DNA from: Pyrrhosoma nymphula
Taxonomy: Eukaryota > Arthropoda > Insecta > Odonata > Coenagrionidae
Direction: 5' to 3'
Assembly (NCBI GenBank): GCA_963573305.1
Contig: OY754331.1
Coordinates: 90,201,434-90,265,433 of the forward strand
Length of the DNA: 64,000 nt
Shown in pieces: positions 13,901 to 25,900 of this stretch. Positions within the stretch are counted from its first letter, which is position 1; the number at the start of each line of letters is the position of its first letter. The position numbers and the translations under genes were made by a program. Under the pieces are notes generated by a model, which saw only the letters and a list, made by a program, of their open reading frames with translations, had not been told where the DNA came from and ran no database searches.

Positions 13901-16900
13901 AAAGTAAAGGGATTCAGAATTATAAATCAGAGCTCGGTGCGACTGCCCGCACTTAACAACTAAACACGAATTGTAGCGAGGTCGGCTTTGTTTTGTTTTA
14001 ATGAATATCAATTACTCCACTCATTCCAAAGGACAATAAACAATGCAAGCATTGTAGGGCTAAGGCTACAAGTGAATACTTGCCTCCGAGGTCCATACAT
14101 GCCTATGAAAAATTCCGCGTAAATTATAAGAGAATATCGCAAGCGGCTTTGATAATGGCCGAAAATTTGAAGTTAGGCCCGCAACACCTCGCAATAGGAG
14201 AAAACAAGCCCCAAAAATTTGTCTTCAACTTCGACGCATAAAAAGAGGGATGTGCCTCTTACACGTGTTAACGGCATCGTCAATGCATTATCATCTGAGA
14301 TTGCCATTGTGACCTCAGTGCATTGCCGACTGCCACGTTTTTACTTGTGGTAACTTACTCGTCCCACCTAACTTCCATCGTCGTTTATCGATATCTAGTA
14401 TATTCTGGTCACGAACATAGATATTTACCGGTATTTCAATGGGATTCCAACAGTGCGTTTTATTTCGGAAGTCTAAATGACAATATGTGCTCTTTCAAGC
14501 AAAATTGCTGCATAAAACTGCTAATTGATATCGACTTAAATTATTGCACTCTAAGAATAATATCTTCTAGATACTCAGAAAAATTATGGAGCACTTTAAA
14601 ATACGTAATCCTTAGGCATTAATTTTGGCACTCCTTTAATTTCAGACCGTAACTAAAGTAAACGATGAGGCGTAGAGCAGAATCGACGAGAAAAACAATA
14701 ATTTCAATTAGAAATACGCGGATTGAAAATAACGTGGTGATAGCCACGGTATTTGATGGTAAATATTAAAAATTGTTTATCATCACTCTAGGAAAGGTTT
14801 TAATGGTGAATAAAGCAAGATTGAGATATTTACTCGACTTGCATCGTAAAGCACTAGGAACACTTGGATGCCCCTGTGGAGACGCAACCCGCATACCACA
14901 TCCATACATCGAAAACCCCCTACATCGAAGTCATGATTTTTCCGGTCCCAACAAATTCGTTGCATGGGGGTGTACTGTATTATGACTGAAAGGTCAAATA
15001 CTTTTTCTTTAGATTCTAGAATGGCTTGTCAAACATTGCTTTCTTCACGCCACAGAAGTTGAGAAATTTTCACCCAATCATTTTTGTTGCTCTGTCGCCC
15101 CGAGGTTTGGTGCCCCAAATATAGGGCCATGCATTTTAAGCAGTCCTGTCCAGTCCTGCATTATAACTGTTCAGTGAAATAAGCCTGGTCCATTCTAAGC
15201 ATTAATGTAGGAGTTACTTGGTTCCAACATTGATTAAATAAAAAAGGGCAAAATAAAACTGCTTTAGGAGACAGGAATAAATATTTATGTGACCAAATTT
15301 TATAAGAAGGAACAAAAGAATGCTTCCTCCAAAGAGTGACTTGTGAATGGATTTCTCAGGGGATGGGCAGGGTTCCTTGCTACTTCTACCTATGACTGAA
15401 CAATAATGGTGATATGAAGTGCAGTTTTGCCAATGTCTCTCACAATTGCTAAGAAGGCAGAGAAACCAAATTCCCATCTTCAGTTTCCATACTTGTAGTG
15501 TCTCTCTATGGAGTATGTCTTATTGAAATTTAGTCAATGTATAAAAATGTGCCACTTTACATTTATATACTTCTAAACTAGGCTGAAATTCAACCAATAT
15601 GTTGTTCGCCCACTCTTTATTCTTGAAAGAAATAATTACAAGGTAGTTTATTATTACTTTATGATCCCTGATGAAAAAAACACAATTTTCACAATTTATG
15701 ACTCCAAAAATCATGTCACAACTTAGCCAAAAAAACTTCTGTGTTATTTTATAACATATATAACGATCATACAAAACTCAAAATTACAAAGCGCTGATTT
15801 TTTCAGTTTCATTAACTAATTGATATTAAGACTTTACTGTAAGAGGAAAATGGATCAACTAAGATTAGGTGATATTAAGAGGTAAGCTCATTTTGCATCA
15901 AACTCAAGGAATCTTGAATTAATATACATATGTACCTATTTATTATCATTTTGAAACCACTTTACCTGGTTGTTATTAGTGTAAGCAGCACCAAACCGGT
16001 TGTCAGGACTGAGAACAAGTAGCTGCATGATTCCTTGTAAACCAGGATTCACATCTCGGGCAAGATCACTGGTTGATAAGTCCCAAGTGATGAACTTATT
16101 GGATATGGATACAACATATCGATAATCAGTAGTCAGCCTGAATCCAAAAACAGCAAACTGGTGCCCTTCAAGGGAATACTGTTGGAAGAGTCCAATGAAA
16201 TTTGAGTTAAAAACATTTAATTTAGGCATGCGGTCATCTACTCTGACATTAAAACTCAAATGTAATAACAAATGTTGTTACTTAGGATAAAATTTTAAAT
16301 TTACCATTAACTCACAAAATGAAAAGACTAGAAGATCATAAGATTGTTGTGGTGGCAAGAGTGTGAACTGGCTTCCCATGGGGAGGGAGGCAGGCCTATA
16401 GTACATGTATGTATAAGTGGCTTATCTTTGGAACCTGGATCAGTACTACAAGATTCAAGTAATGTAATATGACCAGTGACGTTATATGTACTCAAATGTA
16501 CCTTCCCCTATATGTACTCAAAATTTAATTTCTTTCGTTTTTTTTGTTTTTTATTTTTTATTCAAGATCAACAGGCTGATGCCCTTTTAAAAATGGGCTG
16601 ATGCCATGTTATGTAATTCGGAAACTAAGTGAGAGAAAAATAACAGAAAAATTGAGTATTTTATTATTTGTGACTTAAAAACAGCAGTGAATCTATCCCA
16701 CTGTTCTTATTCCTAACAATGTCTGATGGAATAAGATTGGCAAAATTATATTAGTCCCTAGAAAAATAAAGGTTACATCAGAGGATGACATTGAAGGCTG
16801 TCAAGAGTAAACTATTTTCTTCAGAGGAATTAGGTGGAACTTCATTATTTTAGTTTTTTTGTGATACTTAGTTATATTTTGCCTGTATATTTCCAGATAA

Positions 16901-19900
16901 TATTTCTTTACTGGCATACACATGTTCTCCTATGGGGTCACATTCCAACAGCCCCATTTAGACTCTTTTCACCACCGCTTCTCTTGTATGCATTATGTGA
17001 GATGAGAAACAAGGCTCTCCACTCTGAAGCACTGCAGTTGCTGTGCTCCAGAGCAGACCACCCATCAGTGCCCTACTCCGGTCAGCCAGTGAGGTAGGAC
17101 CAGAGCAGAGCAATGACATGCTCCTGGTCAGTCATTTGGCCAAGTTAATAAAGAAAATGGAAGCTCCCCTCCTTCTTTTTACAAGAGCACCCTGGATAAC
17201 GCTTGTTGGTGCCATCAGATCATCGAGATGGTCTAAAAACAGTTTTTGGATATCCCTCACGCAAAAAGTTTCCTGAGTACATATTTAGTTGATCTTTCTC
17301 TTCACCTTAAGTGGTCCTCCAGGAGTGTGCAGGCAGTGGAAATAAGGGATAAGGGCACAGTGCTCTATGCCCTCAGCATCACACTGCCTGAGAAGGCTTC
17401 GCACATTAGGATTTGGCCCTATTTCGGGAAGCAGTCGTCCAACTAGCTGAGGAGCCAGCATGTCAGGGTATACACCAAGGACTGCTCCACCAAGACGTAA
17501 TGCATCAGCAACAAGGACAAGCTCTCTGAATTTGCATGAAATTAAGCAGAGGGAGAAATACATGTATCAGCACATTAAAATAGTGCCTTCCCAGTCAGGA
17601 TGGCGACTTACATAATCAAATTCGAAAATTAGTTTAAATGAAGTTATTCAAAATTAATAGGTTTAATTTAGGGTTTAAATGAAGTGATTGATGTGTTTAA
17701 ATATTTATGATTTGTTTAAAAATGAAAATAGATTTCAATGATTAATAAATATATATTTAATTAGTTTCAAGTTATAAGCATGAATCTTGTTTACGAAAAT
17801 TTCTATAATTAAGAAGTTACAAATTTTGTATGCAATAAACCTCATGTATATAACATGTGATTATTTATTTGCTTGCATTTTATGAATGTTAATGGACAAT
17901 TTCATATATTCTACAACTAAAATTAATATTGTAAAAACAAATGCAAATCTAAAAGATTTTATCAATATTAAGAGAGTGTGAAAGATTCAAGATTTAAGGG
18001 AGATTATTACAAAGAGAATTCATTTTAAGTCATGCCAAATATTTTATATTAAAAGATTATTTTTAACAGATTAGAGATCTACAGAAGTGAAAAGGTATGA
18101 ATTAGCAGCAAGCTTGTTAATGAAGAGTTTTAGAATAGATTTGAAAAAATTACATGCCCAAATGTTTAGTACACTACTGATGATCTACAAGAAAGAAAAT
18201 TAGTCAGCAAAGAAAGAAGGAGAAAGATGTTAGGTAGAGATCACCTGGAAGGAAAGAAAAAGTACACAGAGTGAAAAGTTTGCCTGAATGCATCAAATTA
18301 CAGAGGAAGAAAAAAATCTAATTTCTCTTGGAGGATACATAACTCACCTTTCTCTCTTTCTTATTGTTTCCCTAGAGTTTAGGTTAAAGCAGAAAAAATA
18401 TAACATTTTCAAGATTATCTCATTTTTTTAAACTTCACTTTTAGACAAATTATTAAATTTAAAGGGAATAAATTGCATGATTATGCAGACGACGTTAGTG
18501 AAACCAAAAATCAAAGTAATTAAATTATCTAAGCAGCCTGAAAATAAAAAAAAAACACAATTCCAATTCATGAACTTCAATTCACACTCACAGCTATCTT
18601 CCACTGTTTAAGAAGATAGGGAAAAATGCTCAATGAGTGAAATGCTAAAGAGCGTTCCACATTTAGTTGATAGTATGGGCTCTTATGGAGATTCGATTCC
18701 CATGTAAATCTCCATAAGGCCAAAGGTGCGACGTTGCCAATGACAGCAGGAAAATTAATGTGATGCTATGCAATATAAAAAGACATGTTCTGAACCAGAA
18801 AAAGATGCTACACTTAGTGGTGGCAATAATTAATCGATTTAGTTTAAAATAAATCTTATAAAAAATATTTCCTTGAGTTTCCGTTAGTAACGGAGCACTT
18901 CTGATTTTATCTTCCTCACCCAGTTGCAGACAAACGGTTCACAGTATGGCGTTAAAACTTATACAAAAAAGTTTTCATACGTTTCCCTCCATAACGGTTA
19001 GCTTTAATTTTTTTTAACTGAGTTTCATCGTTGTTGTAGTCATTTAAATATCTTCTGGACAAAATACTTTGAATTTTGCAAGGTAAAAAGCGGTCACCTA
19101 TAACTTTTGCATCTCACAATATAGATCCATATATTCTGTGTGTGAAATTTAGATAAAACTGTATATTTTTTTTGGTGAAAGAATCGTAACTCTATCTCGA
19201 TTAGAAAGGGAGTTATGAATTTTTTATGTCGCCAAATATTTTCGACTTGCCATAATTCCGCTGCTCGTTCTGTCATGCCAGCTAACCTATCGCATGGAAG
19301 GGAGATTCTCGGTTGGAGAATGAGCTTGATACTTTAATTATTCTTGCTTCTTTGCTATCATAGATATCGTTTTTTGTATGACATTTAGTTAAGTCAGTAG
19401 CAATATATTTAATTAGAATATGCTAGTTTCAAGAACTTAACTGATGAAAATACATTAACACTGAAGCATTCAGCAAAAATATTTGACAGCCAAGAAAGAA
19501 GTGGTAAACGTATTATGTGCATTTCGGCAGAAAATGCGAATGAATTCGTACGAGGGATATTCTTATCCAGAGCATGGCCTTTGACTGAGTGTATATTGGG
19601 TATTTATAGAAGTTCCGTTAAGAAGGTGCCATAAAACATATGCATGAGAAGCGACCCTTCGGTGTAAGGGACCGGGGAAAGACTGAGCAAAGTTGTTTAG
19701 TTTCTCATCAGATTTATATGCGTGAACAAGTGGTGTGCAGAATAGTTCAACAGCACTATGGAGTATCTTCCAGATGAATATATTTCCAATAGTGTGCTAT
19801 CACCATGTCCAAAACTAAGAGGAGGAGGAAAGGGGAGTAATTGAGAAGCCGTGAAAGAGAAATGGTGTTTAATGTGTTCAAATATTTCAACCAATCGCTC

Positions 19901-22900
19901 AATGTCGCTGAAGCCTGCAAAGATACTTCGAAAGACACTGGGTGCTAACATCTTACTATCTACATGGTAAGAAAGGAAGCACCCCGCGGTGCATTGGTTA
20001 CTCCTTCGAAAAAGAAAAAAATAAACAACCAAATAAGAATGCGAGATCAGTGATGTATGATGATTGCGTAAGATCGGGAGTTCGCAGGAAAGTTCATGAA
20101 TCATTCATGAAAAATATTCCTCCAACTCTAAAAATCATTCTAAACTCCGTAGAGAGACAAAAGGATCTTCCTAATTTGAAGAGGACCACGTAATACTGTC
20201 TTCTTCTTGACATAGGCTAAGTATACATACTTAGGGGCAGATGAAGCATGCTTATTGAAAGAGATGATATTATTCGTTGGCTTCATAATTATTTAAGACT
20301 GTTGAAAATAATTCATTAAATTAAAAAAAAAATTAATATACCACGTTTTTAAAATGGACTATAAAGTATAAAATAATTTTCCCTGGGCCCTTCAAAATTT
20401 TTGAGGGTGAATTTTTAGTGGCTATTGAGATATTTGTAAGACATGAAGAGAAAAACAGGGGGCGCAGTCAACCCATGATAATTAAGGAGGAGTAAAGGGG
20501 CCAGGTGTCGTTGAGCAAACTCCCACAATTAATACCATTTGCAATGCACTGAAATTGGTTGTGAATTCATCTGGATTAACTACTGCCTGCCCCCCAAGTT
20601 TTTCTCTTCAAGTCTTACAAATATCTCCATAGCCACTAAAAATTCACCCTTAAAAATTTAGAAGCCCCAGGGAAAATTATTTAATACTTTTTAGTCTGTT
20701 TTAAAAACGTGGTGGTTTCAATGTTTTTTATTTAATTAATTATTTTCTGCTTTTTAGTCTTATGCCCAGGTGAAAGTTTCCAATCGATTTTATACATCTT
20801 GATGAGACTCTGACAGGGACACATAGGAAATTCCCAATGTATTTCAGATTCTGTTCAGCTGACAGTGTGTGGAATTGAAATAATTAATTAATTGTTTTAA
20901 CATGTAGCTAACATCGCATTGTCATCCACTTCTGAGCTATGGTTAAAATTTCAAGTTCCTAGTTGATCGGGAAGTTAGTTTAAACTCGGTTGCAATATTC
21001 CACCCGGACAGACAGACATACATGACGGAAACCGAACTAATAAAAACGTGGTAAAAAATAAATGAGGGCCTGAGAGTCAAAGTAATACAAGTGACATCAA
21101 CACGAAAAACGATATAGGTGCATATTTTCTAAGTTGGTACCGTCGGGTAGGTCAGGAAAAGGAATGCAAGTGGTTGAAACTATGGTGCTGCAATCTAGCC
21201 GCAAAACACTTAAGATACTTTACTTTTTGTTATGTCTTACCAGGGTAAAATGATACAGGTGACACTGGACGACGTTTGTCACTTGTATTACTTTGACTCT
21301 CTGGCCCTCATATGTGAGTATACAGTGAGTGAAGGGAGATTGTGTACACAGATGAGACGTGGATTATAGTTGGACAGAGGATAAACAGGACTTGGCGCGA
21401 TAAAGAAATAAAAACACCTAATAAATACGTTTGCTGCTTAATCACTGTATCAAAATAATAAAAAAGTTTGTTGGTAAATCACTGAATCGAAAGACAATTA
21501 CAATTGGTAATAGGTAATTGAGCAAACCCGAAAATGTTTCATGCTGGAATCTTTTTCAAGAATCGAATTTCGGAGGTGGGTATTGGGATATTTTGGTATT
21601 TCCTTGCTCATTTGGATCACTTGGCGTCTTATCCTACTTCTCAGAATTATGGCTCCCTCAAATGTAAGGGAGGGAGGTTGGGTCAGGGGTAGTCAACGGG
21701 GATTTAAGTTGCTGCTCCAGGTCAACCGCAGCGTCTATTCCCCCGTAGTTAAATTAAACTGCAGTAGTTGTACTGTCCACTAATATTTAATGCACAATAA
21801 TACACAACACATGTTTCAATGCTTAGGGCATCATCATCAGGTATCTGCATCATCATACCTGATGATGATGCCCTAAGTGTTGAAGCACGCGTTGTGTATT
21901 ATTGTACATTAAATATTAGTGGAGAGAACAACTACTGCAATTTAATTTAATTACTGAAATTCTGTTCCACCACGTAACGTCAGATACAGTCGAATCCATT
22001 CCTCCGATTCCCGTATCAGGCTCTGAAAGATGGGAGGGTTTAGCCTAAGGCAAGATAAGTAAAAGGACCTTGGCAATTGGCGTCAGGCCCGGGTACTCAT
22101 GGGACAATGAACAGGGATGGAGACGGGCCTCAAGATGCTTATGGGGGGCGCAAGCAGAAGGGGAACCTTGAAAGGAGAAGGGAGAGACGGCGTCCAGTGA
22201 TCCAGTCTCGATAAACCATGAAGGGTGATTCGGACATAGCAGTCGTGGCAAGGGAACGGGAAGTTTATGGGGTGTGGTATATTTTATCATCACATTAAAA
22301 TTGATGTTAATAATAAAACAGTAAAAAAGATTTGCTCAAGTGAGAAGTTCGAAATAACTCGACAAAATATGATTAACAAGCCACAAAAAGAGATAATTAT
22401 TTTTTATTTCCCTTACTCAAACCATGACCCCTTCCCACCATTTAGTGCCTCAAGCAAAAAGGGGAGAGTCGAGAAAGAATTTTAAATTTAAAGAATTAAA
22501 AAATTTCCATTTCATTATTTAGCTTAGATACGTAACTTACATTTTAAAAATACGGGATTTTGAAAACAAAATGTTTTATTTGTATTCTGGTAGTTCATGT
22601 AGCTTACATAGCAAAATTTCATCCCCATGAGTCTTATTATGTGCAAAATTAAACACTTCTGTGAAACTAAATAATTTTGGCGCAGAGTTATAGTTGGTTG
22701 CCTATGTTGTCAGGATGCCGCCCACGGAGCGAAGCTTGGCAACAGTGTTCCACATAAGCCCCATACTGTCAACTAAATGTGGAATGCACAAAACATAAAG
22801 ATTAGCACATTGAATGATATTGCATGTAACTGGTGCCACCAACGTTATTTACTTGATACTTATTATACTTTTGCAAATAAAATCTGCAGGAAAAAGCTGG

Positions 22901-25900
22901 GAGTCAAATATACATATAACCAAAGAGTATATATTTATATATAAATATAACTGTTTCAGGCTGGACCTGGTGGAAGTTGTTAATACTCATAATTAATAAA
23001 AAACACTTAGTAATCTTCCACAGATTTATTTCAATGGCACAACCCGTTTCACCACACTGTGGCATAATCATGTGCAAAGGCTCTTCCGTTTCCTCTTGGT
23101 TATATAGGTTTTGACCAAGGCGTTAGGAAGTGGGGGGAGGAGGGGGAAGACTAAAGGAGGTGCAGAGAGGGGGGATGGGAAGAAAGGAACTTACCCCCCT
23201 CTCCACCAGACAGACCAGACAGGGTTGTGTTATGGTTTGCATCATAGGTCTTACTTATGCTAGATCATAGGTACTTACATATGCAAGGTCTTACTTATGC
23301 TACATCATAGGTACTTACATATGCAAGAATTTAGGGTACTTTTCAAAGTTTTCTCATGTTACATCTCATATGAAAAATGCAGTAAGTGCATTTGTATTGG
23401 GATATTAGATGAATTTCAAACTTCAGTCAGCAAGAATAGATTATGAAAAAATAGAAATTTTTTAATTTGTGTCTTAGGCACTTCAATTAAGCAGAAAAAA
23501 TTAAATCCATGCAAACATTTCCCTTTCCTTTCACATAATAATAAAACCTATAATGAGTAGAAATGTTTTTTTTTAATGCTATAATATGCATATTTTTTCC
23601 CATTGTCCTCCATTACATGAAGATATTGAAATAATTTCCACTGAACTTGTATACATATGCAAGAATTTAGGGTACTTTTCAAAGTTTTCTCATGTTACAT
23701 CTCATATGAAAAATGCAGTAAGTGCATTTGTATTGGGATATTAGATGAATTTCAAACTTCAGTCAGCAAGAATAGATTATGAAAAACTAGAAAATTTGTA
23801 ATAATCAAAGGTGGGAAAATTACATTTATCGATAGAATTCAGATTTGTATATACACCTCTGACAAAACCTTTCTACAGCAAACCTCCATATTATGAAAAC
23901 CTCTGTATTATGAAGTCATGACCCTGTCCCAGGACATTTGCATTCACGGTTCATGTAAAATTACTTCCTGTCAATGGACCTCTATAATTACAAAACTTTC
24001 GTAGTACAAAGTCTGCACGAGCACCCAAGCATGGAAGTGGACCTCCTGTCAACGAAAGTTTTTAAAAAATCTGCTTTCTCAGAGAGGGTTGCTAAAGACC
24101 AGAAATTATGAAATTCCAGTACTTTCCCAGGTTTTCCAGGCCAAAATTTTCATTTTTCCAGGTTAAAATATCCATTCTAGCATAAGCAGATATTTTAAAG
24201 AAAGTGCAAGGATAAGAGAAAACACATTAACATATGCATACCTTATAATGATAGCAATGCGCATTAAAGTGAAAAACAGGTTGCTTTTTAAACATTTTAG
24301 TAAACATAAAATCCAAATCTAACAAATGGGTTATAACCACTAGCGTTACACCTCGGCCTTCTGCATACCTACCAATGGCGAGCGGTGACATTTCAAGAAG
24401 AGCATATTTCTGTATTTCTCTCTAGCTGAGACTGAAACTTGAAAGCGAGATAAAAAATTATCCTTCAATAAAAGCATCTCCTCTGTCTTTACACCCATGA
24501 TATAAAACCCATCGCAGTTGTAGTTTTCTAATGACAACCTACATAAAATCACAAACAATATTGTATTCGTGTAAATCGTTAAAGTTGATGTTTCTTAATG
24601 GAATTTCATGAAATTTTTAGGTACAAAATGAACAGTAGGTGTGAAGATTATGCAGAAATGCTTCATTTAAGATGTCCATCGATATTAAGTACTCAATCGT
24701 ATTTTAAAGTCTGCGTGGCCGGAGGACAAATTCAAATTGTAACGGCTGCTGTACCACTGGCACATGCTTGAACTGAGGTAGAACAGGAGGATTTTTCCTC
24801 ATGTTGATTCACGTATTTTACTTCACATTGTTCCCTATTTTAGGGCAGTTAATTGAACCAATCTTTACTTGCCCACAGCGCTTGACATTTTTTTAAAGTT
24901 ATAGAGGCCGCAAATTTAGCATTGTAAAAAAACAGTTTTCGGTCACATTCATATTTCAGGAATATCTTCAAAATTCATTTCCACTAAGGTACAAAATAAT
25001 CAAGTTTCTGAACCATGTGGTAGAAAGAAGTGATTATTTGGCACAGACTTCTGGCATGAAATTTAGGACATGATTCAGTTTATGGAATGTGGGAACAATG
25101 AATGGTGAAACTTTTATCAGAAAATGTTAGAAAGGGAAATAAAGGATTATAAAATAGATATTCTTGGCCTTAGTGAAACTAGATAGAATGGATTTGGGGA
25201 AATTACAGCACAAGAGGGAAATACGTTGATATACTCAGGGAAGGAAAATGAAAATTATGAGAGGCAAGCAGGTGTGGAACTGCTGACCATCGATAACGCA
25301 AAAGATGGACTTCTAGACTGGAGGCCAATATCGGATAGATTAATTCCAGCAAGATTTAAATCCAAGGTAAGAAGTATATCTATACTACAATGCTACGCAC
25401 TTACCAAAGAAGCAAGACAGTCATTGTGATGGGTGATCGAAATTCCAAGGTTGAAACTGATAATTCTGGAGTGGAGAAAACCATGGAGAAATATGGTATT
25501 GGGGAAATGAACGAAAATGGCAATAGATTCGTTAACTCCTGCGGAGATCATGAACTGGTGTTTGATGGTAATTTATTCCCGTGCAAATTATGTCTAAAGA
25601 CAACGTGGATTTCACCGAATGGTTTAGTGGCCAACCAGATTGGCCATTTTGCTGAAACTACAAAGTGGAGAAGATCACTTTTAGATACAAGGAACAGGAG
25701 AGGGGCGAACTGTGGAAGTGATCACAATCTTGTTACAGCCGATGTCAGACTTAAGGTTGCATCACACAAAGCACAATTAGAAACAAGGGAAAAGCAGCAC
25801 AATGAGGAAAGACTGAGGCAGAAGGAGATAAAACGAGAATTCAGTATCCATTTACAAGACAGATTTGATTTATTGGAGTTAGAAAATGCAGGCATTGAAG

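Larger units (their letters stand above)
10118..14977 (+). mobile_element. Decayed Tigger/pogo element with nested insertions
   Basis: The left end CAGTAAAACCCCCATACAAC (after TA at 10116) and the reverse complement of the right end, CAGTACACCCCCATGCAAC (before TA at 14978), match each other and the usual Tigger tip style. Subterminal copies of the CCCCYTACA-CGAA motif occur on both sides. A decayed transposase N-terminus lies at 13389-13555. Much of the interior is later fold-back material. Confidence 0.65.
6555..15965. other. 9.4 kb NWD2-like intron, repeat-filled
   Basis: Contains a possible Tigger end (7720), a candidate inverted-repeat element (7863-8793), a fold-back at 9911-10059 and the Tigger relic 10118-14977 with its nested fold-backs. 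The remainder, including 6.6-7.7 kb, 8.8-9.9 kb and 15.0-15.96 kb, shows no recognisable coding homology. Confidence 0.6.
21749..21950. mobile_element. Near-perfect fold-back carrying two opposed hammerhead-like motifs
   Basis: Arms of about 95 bases (21749-21846 and 21853-21950) run from TTAAATTAAAYTGCAGTAGT to ACCTGATGATGATGCCCTAA with few differences; the loop is under 10 bases. Each arm holds the hammerhead-like motif in opposite orientation (21802-21844 minus, 21855-21897 plus). Confidence 0.85.

Noticed and set aside
13685..14011. 108-codon basic minus-strand frame
   Set aside because: Lies inside the decayed Tigger; no recognised motif, probably chance.
16834..17276. Plus-strand frames between exons 15 and 16
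   Set aside because: No domain, opposite strand to the gene, no conserved motif.
19697..20104. 135-codon minus-strand open frame
   Set aside because: No start context, domain or splice-compatible boundary in the NWD2-like gene, and the reading frames of exons 14-15 join without it.
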